Shown here: positions 9,320-15,640 of the stretch, in pieces
Position numbering within the stretch: the stretch's first letter is position 1
Layout: each line of letters begins with the position of its first letter
NCBI RefSeq assembly: GCF_009695545.1
Contig: NZ_VUNS01000033.1
Coordinates: 1-57,488, forward strand
DNA: 57,488 bases
Origin: Victivallis lenta
GTDB lineage: Bacteria; Verrucomicrobiota; Lentisphaeria; Victivallales; Victivallaceae
Direction of reading: 5' to 3'
The notes under the pieces: generated by a model
Told to the model about the DNA's origin: nothing
The model's input: only the letters and a program-made list of their open reading frames with translations
Database searches by the model: none
Translations under genes and position numbers: made by a program

Positions 9320-9964
9320 ATGCGTAAAAACGGGCATAAGGGAATGGGGCCGTTCCCGGCCGGCCGTTTCATGTCGCCGTCTGCCGTATCGGCGACTCCG
9401 GTTGTTGCGCCGCATTCCGCTTTTTACTGCGGCGCAAGCATGTCGGGTGTTTTTCAGCCGGGCGACTCGCTGCGGCTGGAAGCGGTCTCGTTCGAATCGC
9501 TTCGGCCGGGCGATATTGTCGCAGTCGAGTCGGCGCCGGTTCCATATGTCCACCGGGTCATCCGGGTGAACGGAACGGAGGCCGTGACGCAGGGAGACAA
9601 CAATGCCGCCCCCGATGCGCGGCCTCTGACGCCCGGATGCCGGTTTTCTCTGGTAACCGGCGCGGTCTCTTTTCCGGGCGTTTTCAGGCCGGTTGCCGGA
9701 GGCCCGCAGGGCATGCGCCGGTTCCGCCGGAACCAATGGCGCCGGAAATTGCGTGCCGGGGCCGGGAGAGTATGGCATCGTCTGGAACCCCGGGCATTCT
9801 GGCGGATTCCGGTCCGCAGCCGTACCGTATTCCGGAATGAGATGGTTTTCGATTTTCACGGAATTCCGGTTGCCCGGGTTTCCGCGAATGGATCGGTTCA
9901 TTATTTCGGCAGCCTGAAACGGCTCCTCTTCAGATTGCCGGGAGCGGACCGTTCGGCTCCATAG
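9320..9964 (+). CDS. S24/S26 signal-peptidase-like protein, ER/archaeal (Ser-His-Asp) type
   Basis: Start at 9320 (MRKNGHKG) has a GGAG site 9 bases upstream; an in-frame start at 9263 would overlap the PqqD gene. Catalytic Ser40 lies in GASMSGVFQPGD, followed by GDIVAVES, YVHRVI with His78 in the place of the bacterial Lys, and QGDNN with Asp93. This is the SEC11-like signal peptidase pattern. No strong membrane anchor precedes the Ser, unlike housekeeping LepB, so it is probably a dedicated peptidase. The last 100 residues are Arg-rich and of unknown role. Position at the end of the peptide cassette suggests it trims the 47-aa peptide or a similar product. Confidence 0.75.
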   Translation: MRKNGHKGMGPFPAGRFMSPSAVSATPVVAPHSAFYCGASMSGVFQPGDSLRLEAVSFESLRPGDIVAVESAPVPYVHRVIRVNGTEAVTQGDNNAAPDARPLTPGCRFSLVTGAVSFPGVFRPVAGGPQGMRRFRRNQWRRKLRAGAGRVWHRLEPRAFWRIPVRSRTVFRNEMVFDFHGIPVARVSANGSVHYFGSLKRLLFRLPGADRSAP

Positions 9965-9969
9965 GCGTA

Positions 9970-9990
9970 CTCCCCCCGTCCCCGGGGGAG
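9970..9990 (+). terminator. Hairpin after the peptide cassette
   Basis: CTCCCCC at 9970-9976 pairs with GGGGGAG at 9984-9990 around a 7-base loop, 6 bases after the S26 stop. There is no T tract, so it may work only as a 3' stabiliser or a Rho-assisted end. Confidence 0.45.
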
Positions 9991-10050
9991 AGATGCAATC
10001 TGGCCGAGCTCATTTGCGGGGCGCGCCATTCCGGCCGCTGCCGTGCGGCA

Positions 10051-10728
10051 TTACTCCGCCTGCACGGCCGTGCGCATGACGCGTCGGTGGACGGCGAAAT
10101 AGGCGATGGTCACGACGGCGAGCCCGGCCAGAATCCAGATGTAATTCTCGCTGACCATGAGCTGCCCCTTCCGGACGAGTTCGACGTATCCCAGATCGCG
10201 CGACAGGTGGCCGAGCCACGCTCCCGCCGCCGTCAGGATCACGACCCAGATCCCGGCTCCCGCCGCCGTGAAGATCGTGAAGCGGCGCAGATTCATCCGG
10301 GCGAATCCGGCCGGCAGCGAGACGAGCTGCCGGATTCCGGGCAGCAGCCGGCAGACGAAGGTGCCGATGTCGCCGTAGTCGCGGAAGAACTGCTCTGCCC
10401 GCGCCAGCGTCTTTTCGCTGAGAAAAAAGTATTTTCCATATTTGTAAAGCGCCCGGCGCCCGAGGTGGAGCGCCAGATAATAGTTCACATAAGCTCCGGC
10501 GAGCGACCCCGCCGTGCCGGAGAGGACCGCCAGAGCGGCGTCCATCCAGAAGTTGCCGGTCAGCAGTTCCCCGCGGAACGCGAGGAATCCGGCCGGGATC
10601 ATCACCACTTCGCTTGGGAACGGGATGAATGAGCTTTCGACCGTCATGAAAACGAAGATGAGCAGCAGCCCCCAGATATGGGCGTGCGCCGCGAATGCTG
10701 CAATGTGTTCTGCAATGATTTCCGTCAT
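10051..10728 (-). CDS. DedA family membrane protein
   Basis: 225 residues from the ATG at 10728, which has GAGG six bases upstream; an in-frame TTG at 10740 is less likely. It shows the DedA pattern: an amphipathic N-terminus, FMTVESSFIPFPSEVVMIPAG with the conserved Glu and FPSE, a GAYVNYYLALHLGR loop, RLLPGIRQLVSLPAG (the family's R-x-x-P-x-x-R signature) and a C-terminal membrane helix. DedA proteins sit in the inner membrane and are linked to undecaprenyl-phosphate or phospholipid translocation. The convergent neighbour is the peptide cassette, and nothing nearby suggests a more specific task. Confidence 0.88.
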   Translation of the reverse strand: MTEIIAEHIAAFAAHAHIWGLLLIFVFMTVESSFIPFPSEVVMIPAGFLAFRGELLTGNFWMDAALAVLSGTAGSLAGAYVNYYLALHLGRRALYKYGKYFFLSEKTLARAEQFFRDYGDIGTFVCRLLPGIRQLVSLPAGFARMNLRRFTIFTAAGAGIWVVILTAAGAWLGHLSRDLGYVELVRKGQLMVSENYIWILAGLAVVTIAYFAVHRRVMRTAVQAE

Positions 10729-10767
10729 AAAAAACCTCAACTGACAGTGTGGACACGGGACCGCGGG

Positions 10768-10792
10768 AGCGGTTTCCGGATCGGAACCGCTT
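10768..10792. repeat. Palindromic hairpin between two minus-strand genes
   Basis: AGCGGT and ACCGCT arms flank the core CCGGATCGG. It lies between the DedA gene and the small secreted protein gene, and could end the transcript of the latter. A similar palindrome is at 20715-20737. Confidence 0.4.
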
Positions 10793-10818
10793 CCGTCATC
10801 GGAATGGAGAACGGGAGA

Positions 10819-11184
10819 TCATTGCTGTGCGGGTCCGGCCCGGACCCGCATATGCCGGGACGCAAACTGCCGGGCATGGACGGCATGGACCGGAACGCCG
10901 TTTCCGGCGGGAACGGTTTCTGCCCGGGGGAGGGGAACGGGAACCGGCGGCAGCAGGACAGGAGGAATCGGCGTGCCGCTGCGGCGCCCGGCTTCGGCCC
11001 GGCCCGGCTGCATCCGGGGCGGCACGGCCTCCTGCGTATCGTCCTGAAGCATGGCCCGCACGGTATTGCAGACGGCGCTGCCGTATTCCGGCGCGGGCCG
11101 GCTCGGCGCCGGCAGCCGGAACGCTGCGCAGAAAAACAGCAGCGCGGCCGGAAACAGCAGCAATATGGACGGACGAAACCGCAT
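10819..11184 (-). CDS. Small secreted proline-rich protein of unknown function
   Basis: 121 residues. The N-terminus (MRFRPSILLLFPAALLFFCA) looks like a signal peptide or membrane anchor, and a Cys at the end of the hydrophobic stretch could make it a lipoprotein. The rest is rich in Pro, Arg and Ala, with a PPVLLPPVPVPLP stretch. GAGG lies four bases upstream of the ATG, and a good promoter sits about 55 bases upstream. No family was recognised, and because the region is GC-rich other frames are open too; the promoter and ribosome site are the main reason to accept it. Confidence 0.5.
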   Translation of the reverse strand: MRFRPSILLLFPAALLFFCAAFRLPAPSRPAPEYGSAVCNTVRAMLQDDTQEAVPPRMQPGRAEAGRRSGTPIPPVLLPPVPVPLPRAETVPAGNGVPVHAVHARQFASRHMRVRAGPAQQ

Positions 11185-11213
11185 GGCACCTCTTTTGTTC
11201 CGTGCTTTCCCTG

Positions 11214-11229
11214 TCCCCGCACTCGGGGA
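11214..11229 (-). promoter_or_regulatory. Small hairpin in the 5' leader of the secreted-protein gene
   Basis: TCCCCG (11214-11219) and CGGGGA (11224-11229) form a 6-bp stem with a 4-base loop, just downstream of the predicted minus-strand promoter. Confidence 0.35.
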
Positions 11230-11238
11230 TAAGTACTT

Positions 11239-11267
11239 AATATATCACCTGCCGGGCATGAAAACAA
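11239..11267 (-). promoter_or_regulatory. Sigma-70-like promoter for the small secreted protein
   Basis: On the minus strand, TTGTTT and TATATT are separated by 17 bases. It is divergent from the promoter at 11312-11340. Confidence 0.5.
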
Positions 11268-11311
11268 GTTTGCGCTCTTTTCGGGCGGTGAAAAAACGGA
11301 AATGCCTCCAT

Positions 11312-11340
11312 TTGACAAATCCGTCCGTCCGCACTATATT
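11312..11340 (+). promoter_or_regulatory. Near-consensus sigma-70 promoter for the 48-aa peptide gene
   Basis: TTGACA at 11312-11317 and TATATT at 11335-11340, with a 17-base spacer. It is the closest match to consensus seen in the window and lies about 60 bases upstream of the small ORF. Confidence 0.7.
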
Positions 11341-11402
11341 ACCAGTGAGGAGAAGAGGAATCCGCGAATGGCGCGGCATTCATAAACGAGGAGGAATGAA
11401 TC

Positions 11403-11549
11403 ATGTCGAATGAGAAAAAAGAGAAGATCGAACAGATCAACCAGGACACCCCCGTGCTTCCGCAGAACATCAACGAGGCGAAGGATACTCCGGTTGATTT
11501 GCCGGTCTCCCTTCCGAAAAATCCGAACGGCGAAACTCTTTCCGAGTGA
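11403..11549 (+). CDS. 48-aa acidic peptide of unknown function in a monocistronic unit
   Basis: The ORF runs from ATG at 11403 to TGA at 11547-11549, with GGAGGAAT 7-10 bases upstream. It begins MSNEKKEKIEQINQ and carries two related Pro-rich segments, DTPVLPQNIN and DTPVDLPVSLPKNPN. It has no signal peptide or membrane segment and no Cys or Tyr. A near-consensus promoter upstream and a strong terminator downstream make it a complete single-gene unit. No family was recognised. Confidence 0.65.
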   Translation: MSNEKKEKIEQINQDTPVLPQNINEAKDTPVDLPVSLPKNPNGETLSE

Positions 11550-11562
11550 TCCCGGCCGAGTT

Positions 11563-11595
11563 GCGCTCCTCTGGAAAGGGGGGCGCTTCTTTTTT
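11563..11595 (+). terminator. Rho-independent terminator of the 48-aa peptide gene
   Basis: GCGCTCCTC (11563-11571) pairs, with some G-T pairs, with GGGGGGCGC (11578-11586) and is followed by TTCTTTTTT. Confidence 0.75.
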
Positions 11596-11828
11596 GCCCG
11601 GATATCGTATGAAGCTTGCCCTCATCGGAAGAATCGGGCGTAAAGGGAGTGCACGGAATCGCTGCCCGGCAGCCTCCTGCCGCCGTTTGCGCGTGTTTGC
11701 CGTTTATTCCGCTTCCGGCGTTTTCATGCAACAGCGGAGGACGGCAGGCCCCGGGCTGCCGGGACGGGAACCTTCCGGCCTCCGGAGACAAAAAAGGCGG
11801 CATGCACCGCCCATCCGGGAACGCGCCG
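11596..11828. other. Intergenic stretch with no recognised feature
   Basis: GC-rich sequence between the terminator of the 48-aa gene and the end of gcvH. Open frames here lack ribosome sites and family resemblance, and no clear repeat or regulatory site is seen. Confidence 0.4.
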
Positions 11829-12203
11829 TTACTTGCGAAGTTTGCGCAGGTACTTCTGGTAGGCGTCTTCGTTCATCATATCGTCGAGCTCCGAACTGTC
11901 GAAGTTGGTCAGGCGGCAGAGCCAGCCTTTTTCTTCCGGAGAGTCGTTGATGAGCCCGGGTTCGTCGGCCAGGGCTTCGTTGACCTGCGAGACGGTCCCG
12001 CTGATCGGAGAGTAGATATCCGAGGAGGCCTTGACCGATTCCACCTCGCCGAGCCGGTCCCCGATGATGAAGTCATCCTCTTCTTCGGGCAGTTCCACAT
12101 AGGTGATTTCGCCCAGCTCGTCCGCCGCGTACTCGGAAATTCCGACGGTGGCTTCCTCGCCGGATATTTCGACCCATTCATGATCCTCGGTGTAATACTT
12201 CAT
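11829..12203 (-). CDS. gcvH: Glycine cleavage system H protein
   Basis: 124 residues, the normal length for GcvH. The lipoyl-lysine is Lys58 in GEVESVKASSD, and the N-terminus MKYYTEDHEWVEI and the segment GISEYAADELGEITYVELPE are typical. GcvH carries the aminomethyl group on lipoyl-lysine between the P, T and L proteins. None of those genes nor a lipoate ligase is in the window, so this is a lone copy. It may serve a dispersed glycine cleavage system or act only as a lipoyl carrier. GAGGAAAA lies about 9 bases upstream of the start. Confidence 0.95.
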   Translation of the reverse strand: MKYYTEDHEWVEISGEEATVGISEYAADELGEITYVELPEEEDDFIIGDRLGEVESVKASSDIYSPISGTVSQVNEALADEPGLINDSPEEKGWLCRLTNFDSSELDDMMNEDAYQKYLRKLRK

Positions 12204-12310
12204 CAGGTTCGTTTTCCTCTATAATGATCACTTCACTCGATTTCAGCAATTCATTCTGCATGTTACGGCAGTAATGAATCATCAAAACGCTGAATTTCAA
12301 GTCGGCGACA

Positions 12311-12343
12311 GGCATTTTTTTATGATTTTTCCAAAAAAATGCC
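12311..12343 (-). terminator. Palindromic terminator-like hairpin after nrdG
   Basis: GGCATTTTTTT (12311-12321) is a perfect inverted repeat of AAAAAAATGCC (12333-12343) around an 11-base loop. It starts four bases beyond the nrdG stop. The A/T runs inside the arms make it unusual for an intrinsic terminator. Confidence 0.55.
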
Positions 12344-12347
12344 GGAA

Positions 12348-13070
12348 TCAGGCCGATTCGAGGATTCTTCCGGTCAGGCCGCGGACCCGGACTTCGGGAC
12401 CGAGGCGGCGGGCGATTCGCACGAGTTCCGCATCGGAGAAGGTCTCTTTGGCCGAAAGCTCGTCATCGATGACCTCGACCGGATGGTACTGCTGAAGCGT
12501 CCAGGAACGCACGCCGACGGCCTTCAGCTCGCCGTACATGGTTTCGAGCGCGGCGGCGTTGAGCAGCGCCTTGTGCACGGTCGTGCGCACATCGAGTTCG
12601 GCACCGGAATCGAGGGCAAGCCCGATGCTGCGCCGGACCTTCTGCGCGATTTCCCGGTCGGAACTGCCGGTCAGCGCCGGATAGGCGGCGGCCGGGGCCT
12701 TGTAGTCGATTCCGAACGCATCGGCGCCGCAGCTGCCGAGCAGCGCTTCGACGCGCTCCGGCAGCGTGCCGTTCGTGTCGATCTTGGCCAGATAGCCCAT
12801 CTCCCGCACCCGGCCGACCACCTCGGGCGCATCCGGGTGCAGCAGCGGCTCGCCGCCCGAGAAGACGACTCCCTCAAGCAGTCCCCGGCGGCGTTCGAGA
12901 AAATGGAAGAACTCCTTTTCTGTCACGCGCGGCTGACTGGACGGGTCGAACACGAGACACGGATTATGGCAGAACGGGCAGCGCAGGTTGCAGCCGCCGG
13001 AGAAGATGATGCAGCCGATTTTACCCGGATAATCGACCAGCGTGAATTTGACAAGTCCGCGAAAATCCAT
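12348..13070 (-). CDS. nrdG: Anaerobic ribonucleotide reductase activating protein (radical SAM)
   Basis: 240 residues from the ATG at 13070 (MDFRGLVKFTLVDYPGK), which has GGAGA six bases upstream; longer in-frame starts lack this. The radical SAM cluster motif is Cys27-x3-Cys31-x2-Cys34 in GCNLRCPFCHN, with GGEPLL following as the SAM-binding GGE motif. It is the longer form of NrdG found with many class III reductases (TIGR02495-like). It uses a 4Fe-4S cluster and SAM to install the glycyl radical on NrdD. Here that glycine is predicted to lie in the separate 43-aa protein encoded just upstream. A strong terminator separates it from that ORF. Confidence 0.93.
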   Translation of the reverse strand: MDFRGLVKFTLVDYPGKIGCIIFSGGCNLRCPFCHNPCLVFDPSSQPRVTEKEFFHFLERRRGLLEGVVFSGGEPLLHPDAPEVVGRVREMGYLAKIDTNGTLPERVEALLGSCGADAFGIDYKAPAAAYPALTGSSDREIAQKVRRSIGLALDSGAELDVRTTVHKALLNAAALETMYGELKAVGVRSWTLQQYHPVEVIDDELSAKETFSDAELVRIARRLGPEVRVRGLTGRILESA

Positions 13071-13083
13071 TTTTCTCTCCATG

Positions 13084-13113
13084 AAAAAAGCGGGCAAATG
13101 CTGATTTGCCCGC
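13084..13113 (-). terminator. Intrinsic terminator between the NrdD tail ORF and nrdG
   Basis: On the minus strand a 10-bp perfect stem (GCGGGCAAAT with ATTTGCCCGC, 4-base loop) is followed directly by TTTTTT. It lies 17 bases after the stop of the 43-aa ORF and 14 bases before the nrdG ATG, so it probably lowers nrdG expression relative to nrdD. Confidence 0.85.
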
Positions 13114-13129
13114 CCGCCGCAACGGCCGG

Positions 13130-13261
13130 TTACTTGGATGCGACCTCGAAGGTCTTGCGGTCCTTGAACTCTTCCTTCTTGCCCTTGTTCCAGTTGCTCA
13201 CCGGACGGAAGTACCCGCAGACGCGGCTGTACACTTCAGTTTTTTCTCCACATTTCGCCAT
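13130..13261 (-). CDS. Detached glycyl-radical C-terminal domain of class III ribonucleotide reductase (43 aa)
   Basis: The ORF starts at 13261 with a strong AGGAGGA site 8 bases upstream and encodes MAKCGEKTEVYSRVCGY followed by FRPVSNWNKGKKEEF. The segment SRVCGY with Gly16 matches the RVCGY glycyl-radical site near the C-terminus of fused NrdD (Gly681 in E. coli), and the WNKGK-EEF part matches the end of fused homologues. KCG at residues 3-5 matches the second half of the last CPxC zinc pair; the first half (ECP) ends the large NrdD ORF. So both the radical site and one zinc ligand appear to be supplied in trans. It is in the same frame as nrdD, 18 codons beyond its TGA, but the spacer is lower in GC and looks non-coding. 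Confidence 0.85.
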   Translation of the reverse strand: MAKCGEKTEVYSRVCGYFRPVSNWNKGKKEEFKDRKTFEVASK

Positions 13262-13315
13262 GACATCTTCCTCCTGTGTTATGATGGTGATTGGGGGTAT
13301 TTGTGATTGTTTGAA

Positions 13316-15286
13316 TCAGGCCTCCAGCGGACACTCCGTATGTTCGCCCGGAATATAGCCGTGCACCGGGCAGATGCTGAACGACGGGGTCAGCGTGAAG
13401 TACGGAATCCGGTAGTTCGTCGCGATCCGCTTCACAAGCGACGCCACGAGCCCGGGGTCGTCGATCCGCTCGCCGATGAACGCATGGAACACCGTGCCGC
13501 CCGTGTAGAGCTGCTGAAGCGGGGCCTGAAGATCGAGTGCTTCGAAAAGGTCCGACGTGTAGCCGACCGGCAGCTGCGTCGAATTCGTATAGTACGGATT
13601 GTCGGTTCCGGCGCAGATGATCTCGGGGTAACGCTTGCGGTCGAGCCGCGCGAGCCGGAAGCTCGTGCCCTCGGCCGGCGTCGCCTCGAGGTTGTAGATA
13701 TGGCCGGTCTCCTCCTGGAAATCCTTGATTTTTTCCGCCATATGCACGAGCACTTCGCGCGAGAACTCCGCACCCTCCGGGTCGCAGATCGAGCAGCCGA
13801 GGAAATTCAGACAGCACTCGTTCATGCCGACCAGGCCGATCGTGCTGAAATGGTGCTCGAGGTTCGGCAGGTAGGTCTTCGTGTACGGCAGCAGGTCGCC
13901 TTCGAGGTGCTTCTGCACGACTTTGCGCTTGATCTCGAGCGACTCCATCGCCATGCGCATGAGCCGGTCGAGCTGGCGGTAGAAGCCCTCCTTATCCTTC
14001 GCAAGGTAGCCGATGCGCGGCATGTTGATGGTCACCACGCCGATCGAACCGGTCTGCTCGCCGGCCCCGAAGAGGCCGCCGGTCTTGTTCCGCAGCTCGC
14101 GCATGTCCATCTGCAGCCGGCAGCACATGCTGCGGACGTCGCCCGGATTCAGGTCGCTGTTGATGAAGTTCTGAAAATACGGCAGCCCGTACTTGCCGGT
14201 CACTTCAAAGAGCAGCTTCGCGTTGTCGCTGGTCCAGTTGAAGTCCTTGGTCACGTTGTAGGTCGGGATCGGGAAGGTGAAGATCCGCCCGTCCCGGTCG
14301 CCCTGCGACATGACTTCGAGGAACGCGCGGTTGATCATATCCATCTCATGCTGGAATTCGCCGTAGGTCTCGTTCTGCGGCTGCCCGCCGATGATGACCG
14401 GGTTGTCGCGCAGGTCTTCGGGCACGACCCAGTCGAAGGTCAGGTTCGTGAACGGCGTCTGCCCCCAGCGGCTCGCGATGTTGAGCCCGAACACGAACTG
14501 CTGGATGTTCTGCTTCAGCTGCGGATAGGTCAGCTTGTCGCGCCGCACGAACGGGGCGAGCAGCGTGTCGAACGAACTGAACGCCTGCGCGCCGGCCCAT
14601 TCGGTCTGCAGCGTCGAGAGAAAGTTCACGATCTGCCCGGTCGCCGTATCGAAATGCTTGGCGGGCGCGGCCGATGCACGGCCGCCCCGGCCCTGAAAGC
14701 CGCGCTCGAGCAGGTCGCGCAGGCTCCAGCCCGCGCAGTAGCCGACGATGCCGCAGGAAAGGTCGTGCAGGTGGAAGTCCCCCGACGTGTGCGCCTCGGC
14801 GATCTCGGGCGGGTACATATTGGCCAGCGCGTAGTTCGCGATGACCGAGCCGGAGACATGGTTCAGCAGACTCGCGTAGGAGTAGCCGGAGTTCGAATTT
14901 TCGTTGACGCGCCAGTCCTCCTGCCCGAGATAGCTCGACACGAGCTCCTGCACGTCCATCATGAGCTTCTTCGCTTCGCGGATCTTCGTGTGGCTTGCGC
15001 GGTAGAGGATATAGAGCTTGGCGGCCTGCGAGAGCCCGCGTTTTACGAACGCATGCTCGACGAGGTCCTGAATCACCTCGACGTCGGGGATCTGGAGTTC
15101 ATCGTCATACCCTTTGTCGACCAGTTCGCGCACCACATCGTCGGCGATATGGCGGGCGACCTTGTCACTGCCCATCCCGGCGGCCTTCAGCGCTTTTCCG
15201 GCGGCGATCGCGATCCGCTGCGGATCGAACTCAACGATCCGGCCGTCGCGCTTTTTCATTTTCTGGATGGACACGGTGTTGCTCAT
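13316..15286 (-). CDS. nrdD: Anaerobic ribonucleoside-triphosphate reductase, large part lacking the glycyl-radical tail
   Basis: 656 residues from MSNTVSIQK at 15286, preceded by GGGGAAG; longer in-frame starts reach into the promoter. The N-terminal 90 residues are an ATP-cone (VSIQKMKKRDGRIVEFD...), and the NrdD barrel follows, with SMCCRLQMD and TGSIGVVTINMPR. The C-terminus is FSICPVHGYIPGEHTECPLEA. In fused homologues this leads on through a CPKC zinc pair to the glycyl-radical loop. Here the ORF stops after the first Cys of that pair, and the rest is a separate ORF 54 bases downstream. It reduces NTPs to dNTPs without oxygen. NrdR-like boxes lie upstream. Confidence 0.93.
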   Translation of the reverse strand: MSNTVSIQKMKKRDGRIVEFDPQRIAIAAGKALKAAGMGSDKVARHIADDVVRELVDKGYDDELQIPDVEVIQDLVEHAFVKRGLSQAAKLYILYRASHTKIREAKKLMMDVQELVSSYLGQEDWRVNENSNSGYSYASLLNHVSGSVIANYALANMYPPEIAEAHTSGDFHLHDLSCGIVGYCAGWSLRDLLERGFQGRGGRASAAPAKHFDTATGQIVNFLSTLQTEWAGAQAFSSFDTLLAPFVRRDKLTYPQLKQNIQQFVFGLNIASRWGQTPFTNLTFDWVVPEDLRDNPVIIGGQPQNETYGEFQHEMDMINRAFLEVMSQGDRDGRIFTFPIPTYNVTKDFNWTSDNAKLLFEVTGKYGLPYFQNFINSDLNPGDVRSMCCRLQMDMRELRNKTGGLFGAGEQTGSIGVVTINMPRIGYLAKDKEGFYRQLDRLMRMAMESLEIKRKVVQKHLEGDLLPYTKTYLPNLEHHFSTIGLVGMNECCLNFLGCSICDPEGAEFSREVLVHMAEKIKDFQEETGHIYNLEATPAEGTSFRLARLDRKRYPEIICAGTDNPYYTNSTQLPVGYTSDLFEALDLQAPLQQLYTGGTVFHAFIGERIDDPGLVASLVKRIATNYRIPYFTLTPSFSICPVHGYIPGEHTECPLEA

Positions 15287-15415
15287 CTGACGACTTCCCC
15301 TTTTCCGCGTTTGACGTTGATGTACAATACGAAATCCATGCGGCGCCGGATTCTGCCGATGCCGCCGGCCGGATATCTTCATTTCCCCGGACCGCGATTT
15401 CTCCCTCGTTTATAT

Positions 15416-15443
15416 AGCATACCACATTATATTGTTATTTCAA
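15416..15443 (-). promoter_or_regulatory. nrdD promoter with an NrdR-like box filling the spacer
   Basis: On the minus strand, TTGAAA (15438-15443) and TATGCT (15416-15421) are separated by exactly 16 bases, and those 16 bases (15422-15437) are the first NrdR-like box. Confidence 0.65.
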
Positions 15444-15468
15444 GTGAAAATTTCACAATATATTGTAT
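15422..15468 (-). promoter_or_regulatory. Pair of NrdR-like boxes upstream of nrdD
   Basis: Box 1 at 15422-15437 contains ACATTATATTGT and box 2 at 15453-15468 contains ACAATATATTGT. The centres are 31 bp apart, the tandem spacing known for NrdR operators. Against the 16-base consensus (acaCwAtATaTwGtgt) box 2 matches at 14 positions and box 1 at 12. NrdR is the ATP/dATP-sensing repressor of ribonucleotide reductase genes. The nrdR gene is not in the window. Confidence 0.75.
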
Positions 15469-15578
15469 TTTTCTTATTGTCCGTCACTATCAACGACTTA
15501 TGGGTTTTCATCAGGGATTTAGGCGTTTCCGGCCGTGCGGCGGGGCGGAAATCAGGCTGTTTTTTTCATTCCCCGGAC

Positions 15579-15607
15579 TTGTAAACGTGCGGCTTCACAT
15601 ATATAGT
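15579..15607 (+). promoter_or_regulatory. Promoter for the ABC-F / flavin reductase pair
   Basis: TTGTAA (15579-15584) and TATAGT (15602-15607) with a 17-base spacer, 33 bases upstream of the ABC-F start. Confidence 0.55.
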
Positions 15608-15640
15608 TTTAAGATCAAATAACCAGCGGGATACAGAGAT

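Larger units (their letters stand above)
15287..15640. other. Divergent nrdD / ABC-F intergenic region
   Basis: 354 bases without a gene. It holds the nrdD promoter and NrdR-like boxes (15416-15468) and the ABC-F promoter (15579-15607). The AT-rich centre contrasts with both flanks. Confidence 0.7.

Noticed and set aside
13307-15622. A 771-residue plus-strand frame opposite nrdD
   Set aside because: Shadow of nrdD, which has clear NrdD motifs; the plus-strand frame has no recognisable family.
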